Below are positions 34,046 through 43,297 of a DNA stretch of 64,000 bases, one piece after another; within the stretch, counting starts at the first letter, position 1; the number at the start of each line of letters is the position of its first letter. Source of the stretch: Planctomycetes bacterium syqfu (GTDB lineage: Bacteria > Planctomycetota > Phycisphaerae > Phycisphaerales > Phycisphaeraceae); assembly GCA_020974905.1 (NCBI GenBank), contig CP087563.1:5394001-5458000 (forward strand), in the 5' to 3' direction. The position numbers and the translations under genes were made by a program. The notes below the pieces were generated by a model. It ran no database searches and had not been told where the DNA came from. It was given only the letters and a program-made list of their open reading frames with translations.

Positions 34046-34945
34046 TCAAACAAGCCACGCTTCCCGTCTCATCTGATCAAACAACACGGTACTCAAATCT
34101 TCATCACTGTTCACACACAAGAACTTTCCGCCACGCTGTCGGGCCAATGCCGCGATGGTGTTCTGGAAGTTGGACAGATATTCGTGATACAGATCCAGCA
34201 GGTTGTCCTGGGCGGTCACATCCAGAATGTCCGCGTTTTCGCAGTCCACCAATCGCAGGTCAGACGTCAGGTCCGGGTCCAGTTCACGTTCACCGAGAAT
34301 CTGGCAGGCAAAGATTTCAAGCCCCGCATTGTTGAGCGTGTTAAACGTTCGCTTCAGATCACCGTAGGTTAAAAAGTCCGAGAGCATCACGACAATGCCC
34401 TTGCCGCGATGTCGTTTGAGCATGGTGTCCACTGCATCATCCGGTGGTTGACTGCCACCTTCACCGGACTCAATATTTTCGACGAATTTCAAAAGCTTGT
34501 GCAGACTCCCGCGACCGGTTGCCGGGCCGACCATCGACAGGTTGTTGGCTGGTTGATTAAACGTGTACACACTCACGGGTTCAGCAGCGAAGAGTCCGCA
34601 GACACACATTGCAGCAGCGAGTTGCTGGGCGCGTTGAAGTTTGCCATCCACCATCATGGAACTCGACGCATCGACAAGGATGACGATCTGCATCTGTTCT
34701 TCGTGATGGAAGAGCTTGATGTAGGGCTTTCGCAGTCGCGAGAAAATGTTCCAGTCGATAAAGCGCGTGTCGTCACCTTCCACGTAATCGCGGTAGTCCG
34801 CAAACTCCATGGACGAACCACCCTTGGCTGCAAGGTGTTCGCCGCGCATACGATTGGTGAACCGACCTGACGCGTTGATCCGCAAGCGTTCGAGCCGATG
34901 CAGCATGTCGTTGCCTAAGAGTTTGGTGACTTGTGCTTGTTCCAT
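34046..34945 (-). CDS. DUF58-domain protein
   Basis: The 299-residue product is a typical DUF58 protein, the soluble partner of MoxR ATPases. GEHLAAKGGSSMEFADYRDY then VEGDDTRFIDWNIFSR is the family signature, and a vWA-like core follows with MIDAS-type LVDASSSMMVD. I start it at ATG 34945 (MEQAQV): the in-frame extension to 34990 is encoded by an RS3-like repeat and gives the artefactual MDSRLRGND peptide. It is the third gene of the moxR-containing run, between moxR and a BatA-like gene. DUF58 proteins are thought to be handled by MoxR during maturation of vWA or metalloprotein complexes. Exact role unknown. Confidence 0.9.
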   Translation of the reverse strand: MEQAQVTKLLGNDMLHRLERLRINASGRFTNRMRGEHLAAKGGSSMEFADYRDYVEGDDTRFIDWNIFSRLRKPYIKLFHHEEQMQIVILVDASSSMMVDGKLQRAQQLAAAMCVCGLFAAEPVSVYTFNQPANNLSMVGPATGRGSLHKLLKFVENIESGEGGSQPPDDAVDTMLKRHRGKGIVVMLSDFLTYGDLKRTFNTLNNAGLEIFACQILGERELDPDLTSDLRLVDCENADILDVTAQDNLLDLYHEYLSNFQNTIAALARQRGGKFLCVNSDEDLSTVLFDQMRREAWLV

Positions 34946-34963
34946 GGTGTTGTTCGTCTTCTC

Positions 34964-34989
34964 GTCATTCCCGCGAAGGCGGGAATCCA
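34964..34989. repeat. RS3-like ATTCCCGC hairpin, half element
   Basis: GTCATTCCCGCGAAGGCGGG then AATCCA forms a single hairpin in the 70-bp gap between moxR and the DUF58 gene. It is the left half of the element seen complete at 27806-27895. Confidence 0.75.
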
Positions 34990-35015
34990 TGCCTTGTCAT
35001 TTTCCCTTGGTCACA

Positions 35016-36026
35016 TTAAACCGTCTCAGGTACCTGTTCGGTTAACTGCTGGATCAACTTGGCAGGGACGACGTTTTCCGCCTGCCCGTCATAGTTGAGT
35101 AACGCACGGTGTTGGAGGATTTCCACTGCAAAATAACGGATATCCTCAAAGGCGACATGCGGCCGACCTTCGGATAATGCACGGACGCGGGCTGCAAGAA
35201 TCAAACCCTGAGCAGCACGCGGTGATGCACCCCAGCGGACATATTTCTTCACAGCGTCGGTTGCAAACTCACTATCCGGATGCGTTGCCAGCACCAGGCG
35301 GATGGCATAATCGCGCATGGCATCGGCGACGACGACTTTGTTAAGCAGGTTCCGCATCGCAAGAATTTTTTCGCTGTTGAGTACCTTGGGGACTTCGAGA
35401 GCCTGCTTGAGAATCGTGCGCGTGACGATGTCGTTTAACTCCTGTCGCGATGGGAAGGGGACGGTGACCTTAAACAGGAATCGGTCAAGCTGCGCTTCGG
35501 GCAGCGGGTAAGTGCCTTCCTGTTCGATGGGGTTTTGCGTTGCAAGGACGAAGTAGGGTTCTTTCATTTGATAGGTCTGGCCACCTACGGTCACCGAGTG
35601 TTCCTGCATGACTTCAAGCATGGCTGCCTGTGTCTTGGGCGTTGCGCGGTTGATTTCGTCTGCAAGCAATAGCTGCGTAAAGACCGGGCCTTCGCGGAAC
35701 TCAAGGCGGTAGTTGCCTGACGTACCGCCTGCATCATCACTGGTGAGAATGTTGGTGCCCACGACGTCAGCAGGCATCAGGTCGGGGGTGAACTGGATAC
35801 GGTTGTAATCCAGTTCCAACGCGCGTCCCAGTGTTTTGACGAGTTGGGTTTTACCCAGACCCGGGACACCTTCAAGCAGGACGTTACCGCCACAGACCAT
35901 GGCCGTGATCACGGCTTCGACGACACGGTTCTGGCCGACGATGACCTGACCGACTGCATCGCGGACCTGGGTCAGCAATTGCTGGAAGACTTGGGTTTCC
36001 TGTTGCATGCGTTCAATGTCGCTCAT
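35016..36026 (-). CDS. MoxR-family AAA+ ATPase
   Basis: The 336-residue product is a MoxR AAA+ chaperone-like ATPase. Walker A is GVPGLGKTQLVKT, Walker B is LLADEINRATPKTQ, sensor 1 lies in FVLATQNPIEQEGTYPLPEAQLDRF, and the ATP-responsive C-terminal lid is present (GASPRAAQ). MoxR proteins work with vWA-domain partners in activating or assembling complexes. The gene begins 9 bp after the vWA protein gene on the same strand, with GAGGATG as ribosome site, and is followed by DUF58 and BatA-like genes, the standard MoxR/vWA order. An RS3-like repeat lies in the gap to DUF58. Length is typical for the family. Confidence 0.94.
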   Translation of the reverse strand: MSDIERMQQETQVFQQLLTQVRDAVGQVIVGQNRVVEAVITAMVCGGNVLLEGVPGLGKTQLVKTLGRALELDYNRIQFTPDLMPADVVGTNILTSDDAGGTSGNYRLEFREGPVFTQLLLADEINRATPKTQAAMLEVMQEHSVTVGGQTYQMKEPYFVLATQNPIEQEGTYPLPEAQLDRFLFKVTVPFPSRQELNDIVTRTILKQALEVPKVLNSEKILAMRNLLNKVVVADAMRDYAIRLVLATHPDSEFATDAVKKYVRWGASPRAAQGLILAARVRALSEGRPHVAFEDIRYFAVEILQHRALLNYDGQAENVVPAKLIQQLTEQVPETV

Positions 36027-36035
36027 GATTCATCC

Positions 36036-39000
36036 TCAACTGGGTTGGTTGTCATCTTGATCGCCGCGCTGTTTTCGCTTCAGACGTAACAGTCGGCTGG
36101 TGGTCGAATCGTCATCCGAGTCGGCCTGTGTGGGTTTATTCTCCGTCGATCGCGTGGGGGCGTCATCGACTTTCTGTTCAACGATGATCTCCATCTGCGA
36201 CTGCCTCGGGCCTGAAGTTGATTTGGCTTTCGTCTTCGGCGTGTCATCCGTCTGATGGAGTTGGTCTTTGACGGCTTTACGTTTCTTAAGCAAGGTGTCG
36301 AAAGTTTCCTGCTTGGGGGTGATCGTCTTATGCGGGCCAAAGAGGTCTTTGAAAAATTGTTTGTCCACCTGAACACGTCGGATCGCCACATCCAACGGCA
36401 GCAGGCAACACAGGGCAAGCAGTAACCAGTCAAACGACGGCTTGGAGGTGAAGCGTTCCTTGCGGTCTTGCGGGAAGACTTGAGCAGCGGTGGTCTCAGG
36501 CGTGAGTAGATTCCCGCCGGTCTTCTCGACGATGTTCTTCACGGTCATCGGACTTGAACCAAACCGCAGATACTCCTGGGAGTAGGGCACGACAAAGCCT
36601 GCGTGCATGCGTTGGTTTTTACCATCACCGGATGCGGTCGCAATGACTTGATACCGACCTTCACCCCAGAGATCGAATCGCGCTTCGTATCGCTTGGGGG
36701 CGATCTGTTCGAGGGGCACGGTGTGCGATTGACCATCCGGGCCGATGACCTGGGCGGAGATGTTGTACAGTGGGGAGTCGGGTTCGAAATCTTCGACGGT
36801 GACAATGCCGGTGTTCCCACTGGTAAACGCCTGCATGTGCATGTTGCTTGAAGTGCTCACGCGCGCGACGTCTTTGATGAGTTGACTGACGAAGGCCTGG
36901 TAATGCTGCCACCCCATCCAGTTGGCTGCCCAGTTGGAGGACAGGTCGGAGGTGAACGCTGCGGTCTTGCCGATGCCGTATCGCCATGTCGCCAGCACGG
37001 GATCGGGCTCACGTTGTTCGGGGCCTTCGAGAATGGTGGTGCTTCGTGGCTTGGGCGTGGTGAGGATGTAACCCTTAAGATCCGGCAAGCCGTCAATGCC
37101 TTTGAGGATCGGCGAAGGGAAGTCGATGATCGGGTTAAAGACCTTGTTCTGAATCATGCTCCGGCGAAGCGTCTTGGCTTCCTTGATGAAAATCGAAGGC
37201 AGCTTGTTGGCATCCTGCGGGAAGTAAAAGCGTCCGCCGGTGACATTGGCGATGGCCTGCATGGTTTGCGTCTGCGTGCCATGCGGGAAAACTGCGACCG
37301 TGCTGACGGTGATCTTGTTGTTGACGAATTCCTGAAGCAAACCCGGCGGTGGGGGCTGTGGATCACCGTCGGAGATGATGATCATGTGACGCTCAGCCGC
37401 ATCGTTGTTTTTAAATCCGTTGAGTGCCAATCGCATGGAGGTGGCAAAGGAGGGCATGTCGCCAATCTGGGCGCTGTTGATCTTCATCGCCAATTGGTTG
37501 TACTGTCCTGCTGGGGTGAACGGGAAGAGCCATTCGTCACCACCTTGCCAATCAAAAACAAGCACGCCGACATCGTCCTGAGAACCGAGGACCTGAATCG
37601 CCTGCTTGGTGATGCGGCTGGCCCATGTGTTGCCTTGGGGAAACTCGCAGGTATGCAGCGTAATGGCCAGCGCACTCTTGGGCAGGATTTTCTTGTTCTG
37701 CACATCCATCGTCACCGGCAGGATTTCTTCCACCAGCGTATGGTGATACCCACCGGGACCAAAACTCTGATCACCGCCAACCATCACAAAACCCGAGCCC
37801 TGATGGAACACCGCATCGCGCATCGCCTGCATCTGTGGCAGTGACAATTGATCGGCTGGCACGTTGACCATCACAATGCAGTCATAGGGCAACAATGCCA
37901 ACGGGTCCGACGGGAGTTCATAGGCGGAGATCAATCGCACCTGACGCTTGGCAAGTTGCAATGCATCACGCATCGACTCCCAGTCGCGCTTGTCGCCTTC
38001 CAGATTCGTCACCATCAAGACCGAGCCTTTGCCCTGCAAAAACAGGTAACTGATCGCGCGGTTGTTGCGGGCGTGTTGATCGTCTTCCTTGGCAGTTTCA
38101 ATGATCGCTTCGTATTCGTAGTAACCATCTTCCCGCAACGTGATCGGCAAGGTGTATCGGTTCTTGCCCGCCTGATACGTCACGTCGTCCTGGTAAATGA
38201 CGTTGCCATTTTCCTTGAGAATCAGCTTGCCTTTACCCGGTGATAGCGACGAAACAATCGCAGCTGCTTCATACGTCTCACCACTGCGGACAAAGCGGGG
38301 CAAATCCAAACGCTCAACCCAGACTTCCTTATCGTGGTCATAGCTGATGGGTAAAACGTCCACCGGAATCTTGCGTGCAGCCAATTCATCCAGCACGCGA
38401 TCCAGATCGCCTTCAGTCTCCGTGCCATCGGTTACCAGCACGATGCGCCCGAGTTTGTCATCGGGAATCAATGCAGATGAAAGACTCAGGGACGAAGCGA
38501 GATTGGTGCCATCATTATTGACCTGCACATTGATCGCTTCAAACGGGAAGCTCTGCATGGGGGGCAGTTCGACTGCTGCATCACGCCCGAAAAACACCAA
38601 CCCGACACTGTCTTTTTGTGGCTTGGTGTTGGCGGTGTTCACCGCGAACTTGATCGCTTCCTGGCGCATGTTCGGTGAGATTGATGCTGAGGTGTCCACC
38701 GCAAAGATCACCGACATGGACTTATCACTGCGGACACTTCGCGGCTGAGCCAATGCTGCAATGACCAGGCACAGCAACACCCAGCGAAAGCCATACACCC
38801 ACGCGCGACGGGTACCGCCAATACCTGCATGACCGGCTGCGATCATCCACCAGAACCACGGGAATAACAGTGTCAGCCAGAATGCCGACGGTCGTGTGAA
38901 AATGAGTTTGTTGGTGAAATCAAGGGTGAAGCAGACCCCCAGGAACAGGGCCATACTGGTGATGGGCAACCACCATGCAGACCGCGGCACCGGTTTTCTC

Positions 39001-39041
39001 GGTGGCGGGAAGATGCGCAGGATGATGTCCCGGATGGTCAA
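36036..39041 (-). CDS. large membrane protein with vWA and glutamine-amidotransferase-like domains
   Basis: The 1001-residue product has three N-terminal membrane helices (about 25-105). A vWA domain follows with MIDAS D116-x-S118-x-S120 in VDTSAS and a DGTETEG loop, then a beta-domain. A glutamine-amidotransferase-like Rossmann region (about 400-480) contains VMVGGDQSFGPGGY. A second vWA-like fold lies at about 490-640 with ISDGDPQPPPP, and a C-terminal helix precedes a Lys/Thr/Ser-rich cytoplasmic tail. The second vWA-like region lacks a standard D-x-S-x-S motif. It starts four bases inside the upstream ABC/NHL gene (ATGA overlap) and is followed 9 bp later by moxR, so it is translationally coupled to both. 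Planctomycete relatives are usually in moxR operons; function unproven. Confidence 0.87.
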   Translation of the reverse strand: MTIRDIILRIFPPPRKPVPRSAWWLPITSMALFLGVCFTLDFTNKLIFTRPSAFWLTLLFPWFWWMIAAGHAGIGGTRRAWVYGFRWVLLCLVIAALAQPRSVRSDKSMSVIFAVDTSASISPNMRQEAIKFAVNTANTKPQKDSVGLVFFGRDAAVELPPMQSFPFEAINVQVNNDGTNLASSLSLSSALIPDDKLGRIVLVTDGTETEGDLDRVLDELAARKIPVDVLPISYDHDKEVWVERLDLPRFVRSGETYEAAAIVSSLSPGKGKLILKENGNVIYQDDVTYQAGKNRYTLPITLREDGYYEYEAIIETAKEDDQHARNNRAISYLFLQGKGSVLMVTNLEGDKRDWESMRDALQLAKRQVRLISAYELPSDPLALLPYDCIVMVNVPADQLSLPQMQAMRDAVFHQGSGFVMVGGDQSFGPGGYHHTLVEEILPVTMDVQNKKILPKSALAITLHTCEFPQGNTWASRITKQAIQVLGSQDDVGVLVFDWQGGDEWLFPFTPAGQYNQLAMKINSAQIGDMPSFATSMRLALNGFKNNDAAERHMIIISDGDPQPPPPGLLQEFVNNKITVSTVAVFPHGTQTQTMQAIANVTGGRFYFPQDANKLPSIFIKEAKTLRRSMIQNKVFNPIIDFPSPILKGIDGLPDLKGYILTTPKPRSTTILEGPEQREPDPVLATWRYGIGKTAAFTSDLSSNWAANWMGWQHYQAFVSQLIKDVARVSTSSNMHMQAFTSGNTGIVTVEDFEPDSPLYNISAQVIGPDGQSHTVPLEQIAPKRYEARFDLWGEGRYQVIATASGDGKNQRMHAGFVVPYSQEYLRFGSSPMTVKNIVEKTGGNLLTPETTAAQVFPQDRKERFTSKPSFDWLLLALCCLLPLDVAIRRVQVDKQFFKDLFGPHKTITPKQETFDTLLKKRKAVKDQLHQTDDTPKTKAKSTSGPRQSQMEIIVEQKVDDAPTRSTENKPTQADSDDDSTTSRLLRLKRKQRGDQDDNQPS

Positions 39042-40840
39042 AGTTCAAGCTCCACGATGCGGCGGTTGCCCGTGTCCATGATGCGTAATTTGTGATCCGG
39101 CGTGATCGTCAGTGACCAGGGCGTCATGAATTGATCATCCCCCCGACCCGTCTTGCCGAACGTCGCAATGATTTTACCCGACAAATCCATCTCTGTGACC
39201 CGACCTGCACCATATTCGGCGATATAAAAATGATGTCGGTCATCCATGGTCAGATCGTACGGTAAATCAAGGTGGTTTTGGCCAAGTGTATCGACGTGTT
39301 TGCCGGTGTTGATGTCGAAAACCAGAAGACGATTGTTGATTGCATCCGCGACATAAAGTTTGCCGTCGTGAAGCAGACAACCGCTTGCACGTTGAAACTC
39401 TCCGATGCCGGTACCTGCCTTGCCGAAGGTCATGACATGTTGCAAGTCCGCTGTGAATTTCTGAACGCGGTCATTGCCACCGTACTCGACGACGTAGACG
39501 AAACCGTCCTTGTCCTGCGTGAGTGAGACGGGATAAATGAATTGTCCTTTGCCTTCACCCCGCTCACCGAACATGCGTGTGATCTTGCCTGTCTGATCGA
39601 AAAAGACGATGCGATGGTAATGCGTGTCAGCAACGGCGATCGTCCCATCCTGCATCAGACAGGTGCCTTCGGCATTGCCGTTGGCATTGGTGGGCAGGTT
39701 CCAGATGTCGGTGACCTTGCCGGTGTTGTCATAGAGTAGCACACGCCCGGCGGTGTCGAGCACCACCATGCGCCCGTCGGGCAGCATCCGGGCTGACCGC
39801 GGGGCAGGGACGCTGATGTCATCCAGCGGCACGGACCAGACGGCGGTGTTCTTCACGGGAATGGTGGCTTGATTGCCCGAAGGCTTACATCCCGTGATCA
39901 GCAGCAAACTCACCATCATCAACACGGTGATCAAATTCAATCGAACGCGATCCAACGTCTTGAGTCCTGCTGTGGGTAGATGCCAGAAGTCACGCCGATT
40001 TTCTTGGTCATCTGCAACACTGGAACATTGAACATGCCCATGAAATTGCGTGCGTTTGATCGTCAATGGACTTTGCTCGTCGGTGATCAATTGCAACTGC
40101 TCCGGGCGGATGCATCTTGCCTTGGGTACATGGTCCGGGAGAAAGATAGGCATCTGGGATTCCGTCATCCAATTGGCAGGACCGAGTAATTCTGCAATCT
40201 CGCGGGTTTGGGGATGCAGGTAGACTTGTTGTGTGACGCCTTGTGCAAGCACTTTGCCATCGCCCATGCAGATTACCTGGTCCGCATAAGCAAGCACGCG
40301 CGATGGATCATGCGTTGCAAAAATCAGGGATTGGTTTTGTCGTCTGAGCGTGTCGATGATCACCTGCCAATACCGCATTGCATCCTGATGTGCGACATGA
40401 GCCAAGGGTTCATCCATGATCAGAATTGCTGCGCTGCTGACCATCGCGCGTGCAACGGACAATCGGTTTTGCTGCCCGCGCGAAAGTGTATCCGGCTTTT
40501 TGTTGGCATGATCCGCAAGGTCCATCGTCTTTAGCCAATGATCAGCCGACATCTTGTCGGACAGCGCGGTTAAATGCTGCATCACCGTCATGTGAGGCCA
40601 AAGTCCGTCATCCTGGGGCACCCAATACACCGGCAATTGCTCTTTGTTCTGCGTCGGTGATGTGAAGATCAGTTTGCCTGCACTTGGTTTTTCAAACTCA
40701 ACGAGTAAGTTCAGCAGCGAGGTCTTACCCGCGCCGGAGATGCCCACCACTGCCGTGATCCCCGGCGAAAAAGACAGCGAGATGCCAACCAGACGACCGG
40801 GCATGTCGATGTGCTCTAGTTGCCAAAGCGTTTTAACCAT
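39038..40840 (-). CDS. ABC transporter ATPase continuous with an NHL-repeat lipoprotein-like domain
   Basis: Residues 1-230 form an ABC ATPase: Walker A VVGISGAGKTS, Q-loop WVPQDDGLWP, signature LSRGQQNRLSVARAM, Walker B ILIMDEPLAHV, His in ATHDPS. A TOBE-like segment (about 240-315, RPEQLQL...LDRVRLNL) runs directly in frame into a hydrophobic helix with a lipobox, LITVLMMVSLLLITGC (about 318-338). A six-bladed NHL-type beta-propeller follows (about 345-600; repeats such as DGTIAVADTHYHRIVFFD). The ATPase would couple to the permease and binding protein just upstream, with which it overlaps by 8 bp. Whether this is one protein or two is open: a TTG at the LDRVRLN segment could start a separate lipoprotein, and a TGATG in the next frame suggests an ancestral stop/start overlap. 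Confidence 0.85.
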   Translation of the reverse strand: MVKTLWQLEHIDMPGRLVGISLSFSPGITAVVGISGAGKTSLLNLLVEFEKPSAGKLIFTSPTQNKEQLPVYWVPQDDGLWPHMTVMQHLTALSDKMSADHWLKTMDLADHANKKPDTLSRGQQNRLSVARAMVSSAAILIMDEPLAHVAHQDAMRYWQVIIDTLRRQNQSLIFATHDPSRVLAYADQVICMGDGKVLAQGVTQQVYLHPQTREIAELLGPANWMTESQMPIFLPDHVPKARCIRPEQLQLITDEQSPLTIKRTQFHGHVQCSSVADDQENRRDFWHLPTAGLKTLDRVRLNLITVLMMVSLLLITGCKPSGNQATIPVKNTAVWSVPLDDISVPAPRSARMLPDGRMVVLDTAGRVLLYDNTGKVTDIWNLPTNANGNAEGTCLMQDGTIAVADTHYHRIVFFDQTGKITRMFGERGEGKGQFIYPVSLTQDKDGFVYVVEYGGNDRVQKFTADLQHVMTFGKAGTGIGEFQRASGCLLHDGKLYVADAINNRLLVFDINTGKHVDTLGQNHLDLPYDLTMDDRHHFYIAEYGAGRVTEMDLSGKIIATFGKTGRGDDQFMTPWSLTITPDHKLRIMDTGNRRIVELEL

Positions 40841-42218
40841 GATCAGGCAGTTTTCTTCCTCTGGAGATCATCACGAATAAACCCAACACCAACGGTGGGA
40901 GCATGTAGGTGAGCACGACCATCGCACTGAGCGTTTCATACTTGCCATAGTGCATCAGATTGTACAGGCGAACGACCGCGCCTTGCATGCCCGGTGGAGA
41001 CAGCAGGGCGGATGCAGGCAGATCGTGATACGTGATGTAAGCGATGATGCCGGTTAACAGCAGCATGCTGCGGACTTGTTGTTGCCAATGCAAATGCCTG
41101 GCGAGCGTTTGATGCTGTTTATTCAGGGATAAACGCGTGAGCCATGTGAGGTGCTGGCCCGTTGAGCGTTGACGGAGAATCGGAGCGAGAATCAATGCTG
41201 CAGGCAACGCGATCCACGTCAATGCCAACACCAATGGCAAGGGCGTGTCATACATCGCATTGAACGTGTTCGTTTGGAAGAGTCCAAGGATGATCAGTCC
41301 GACCACCAGTGAACCACACAGTCCGGGTAAACACATCAGCCAACGCACCCATCGCGGGGTGAAACCAAGCAGCCAGGTGAACATGCCAATGAGCAGAGTT
41401 GATAGCGCAGCATACATCACGCTGTAACCAATCTCCTGCCAAATCTCCGGCTTGGTGATGACGGTGGGCATGGCGCCGATCGCCGGTTTGAGAACCCACC
41501 ACCATGGGATGATCAAACACAGCAGCAAACTCACCAACCACCAACCAACGAGCAAGCTCAAACGAAGACGCAAGCTGTGACTGGAGGGCGTGGGATGTAA
41601 TGAAGTCCGCTGCGCGCGTGTGGGTAATGCCATGAACACCAGCCACAATAACGCCAGACTCACACTGCCGGGCAGCATCAGCCACCTGAGGGTTGAGCTT
41701 AATGGTGCGCCGCCCACCTGTGCATCAAACAGCCAGATACTCCAGTGGGTGCAAGCCATGCGTGATGTGATTTCAAACTCGGTGAAACTGAGCACGAACA
41801 CCACGGCAAAGGCCATGACCAACACGCGTCCCTGACCATGAAGGATGAAGCTTGTCCACCGACTGCGACGAGCGAGTTTGAGATTGTGCATCGCAGCAGC
41901 CGAGAGCGGGGCTGGCGGAGCCATGTGTATCAGCAGCAACGTCACCGGGAAAAACCGGATTGCAAGCAGCAGTGAATACAGCAGGTCATTGAGGATCGGA
42001 TGTCGGATCAAAGACAACGCGACATTGGAATACGCATAGCCAATGACCAAAGGTGGCATGAAAATCGGGATCAGCAGCAACCACCCGAATCGCTTGACCA
42101 GCCGAACCTGTTTGAGGGTTGGCAAACAGAGATGAGCTAAAAGGGTACACAGACCCGCGACAGCCATGCTGCGACATAACGTGAGCATGACCGCCCGGAA
42201 CAATGCCTCACTCATCAT
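40833..42218 (-). CDS. ferric-type ABC transporter permease (two-fold, FbpB/ThiP-like)
   Basis: The 461-residue product has about 11-12 membrane helices arranged as two similar halves, the layout of FbpB/ThiP-type importers where one chain serves as both permease subunits. The cytoplasmic coupling loops are recognisable by position (AAAMHNLKLARRSRWTSFIL in the first half and RLSLNKQHQTLARHLHWQQQ in the second). Both lack the conserved Gly and the EAA residues of the family. It starts on the last base of the binding-protein stop (TAATG) and overlaps the ATPase gene by 8 bp, so all three are translationally coupled. Probable role: uptake of iron or another small substrate delivered by the upstream binding protein. 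Sequence divergence lowers certainty about the substrate. Confidence 0.82.
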   Translation of the reverse strand: MMSEALFRAVMLTLCRSMAVAGLCTLLAHLCLPTLKQVRLVKRFGWLLLIPIFMPPLVIGYAYSNVALSLIRHPILNDLLYSLLLAIRFFPVTLLLIHMAPPAPLSAAAMHNLKLARRSRWTSFILHGQGRVLVMAFAVVFVLSFTEFEITSRMACTHWSIWLFDAQVGGAPLSSTLRWLMLPGSVSLALLWLVFMALPTRAQRTSLHPTPSSHSLRLRLSLLVGWWLVSLLLCLIIPWWWVLKPAIGAMPTVITKPEIWQEIGYSVMYAALSTLLIGMFTWLLGFTPRWVRWLMCLPGLCGSLVVGLIILGLFQTNTFNAMYDTPLPLVLALTWIALPAALILAPILRQRSTGQHLTWLTRLSLNKQHQTLARHLHWQQQVRSMLLLTGIIAYITYHDLPASALLSPPGMQGAVVRLYNLMHYGKYETLSAMVVLTYMLPPLVLGLFVMISRGRKLPDHG

Positions 42219-43297
42219 TACTGCAGGTACTCCGACTTGAGCCAGTCGAGGGTTGCCTGACGTGCCGGTTCGAGTTGCATCAGCGGATAGCCTTCGGTTG
42301 CCCAGACTTTGAGTTGCTTGACTTCATCGGAGAGTTGTTCTTCGTCAACTGGACCCAGGGGAATCTGTCGGGCGGTGGATTGGCTGAGCTGGATTTCAAT
42401 GCGTTCACTGAGCAGATAGTCGATGAGTTTTTTGGCAAGCTCAGGTTGCGGGCTACCTTTAACCATCATGACGGTGTTGGGGATGCAGATGGTTTGGTCG
42501 GAGTCTTCCAGGCGATAGGGGAGCATCTCTACCGAGCGTCCTTCGTCTTTAGCAACGAAGAAGTCATCGGTGTCGGTCCAGCCGATGGTGCAGTTGGCCT
42601 GGGCGACAAGGTTTTTGGTTTGCCCGTTGGATTGGGCGATGATCATGCCCCGTGATGTCATCTCGTCATGCCAGTCTTTGAGGCCGTCTTCGCCCATGGT
42701 TTGCCAAAGGACGGTGTAGTGCGTGCGCGTCGTGCCGTACAGTGGTTTGGCAATGGTGACGCGATCGAGATTTTCTTTTTCCATCATCACGTCAATGGCC
42801 TGGGGGGTAGCCGTGATCATGTTGGTGTTGATGATCCAGACACGCAGGCGAGCCGCAAAGCCGGTCCACAGACCATCGGGATGCTTGAAGGCTGCTGGGA
42901 TGCGTTCGTAGCCTGTGCCTTTGTAGGGTTCGAGAATGCCTTTGGATTGCAGGTCGAGTGTGCCAAGGATTTCATTGTTCCAGAAGACATCACATCGCGG
43001 GTTGTCCTTTTCGCGGATGAGTGATTCGGTGAGGCCAAGGGACTTGGTGGCTTCGGTGTCAAAGCGGATGTTGAGTTTGATGCCGGTCTCTTTTTCGAAC
43101 TGCTTGAGAATGGGTTCGGAGTAGACCGAATCATGTGCACAGTAGACCGTCAGTTCACCCTGAACAGGCTTGGGAGCAGGGGGTTGCTTGGCAACATAGA
43201 TCAGGCCTGCAACGATGCAGAGTCCGGCAATGAGGGTGATGGCTGTGATGAAAAGGGAGTGCGATTTACTGGGGGGCTGGAGACCTTGTTGATTCAT
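42218..43297 (-). CDS. extracellular solute-binding protein, ferric-type (family 1)
   Basis: The 359-residue product has a hydrophobic segment at about 15-35 without a lipobox, so it is likely anchored or released by signal peptidase I. A two-lobed binding protein follows. LTVYCAHDSVYSEPILKQFE then KETGIKLNIRFD is characteristic of the FbpA/FutA-like ferric-binding group, and NPRCDVFWNNE, TRTHYTVLWQ and GQTKNLVA are further family segments. It should deliver its ligand to the adjacent permease. It begins 32 bp inside the upstream DUF4175-like gene and shares one base with the permease gene. The iron-ligand tyrosines cannot be pinned down with confidence; a phosphonate, sulfate or thiamine ligand is possible. 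Confidence 0.87.
   Translation of the reverse strand: MNQQGLQPPSKSHSLFITAITLIAGLCIVAGLIYVAKQPPAPKPVQGELTVYCAHDSVYSEPILKQFEKETGIKLNIRFDTEATKSLGLTESLIREKDNPRCDVFWNNEILGTLDLQSKGILEPYKGTGYERIPAAFKHPDGLWTGFAARLRVWIINTNMITATPQAIDVMMEKENLDRVTIAKPLYGTTRTHYTVLWQTMGEDGLKDWHDEMTSRGMIIAQSNGQTKNLVAQANCTIGWTDTDDFFVAKDEGRSVEMLPYRLEDSDQTICIPNTVMMVKGSPQPELAKKLIDYLLSERIEIQLSQSTARQIPLGPVDEEQLSDEVKQLKVWATEGYPLMQLEPARQATLDWLKSEYLQ

Noticed and set aside
34946-34990. N-terminal extension of the DUF58 protein beginning MDSRLRGNDE
   Set aside because: These residues come from the RS3-like repeat; the family begins near MEQAQV, and ATG 34945 is a better start.
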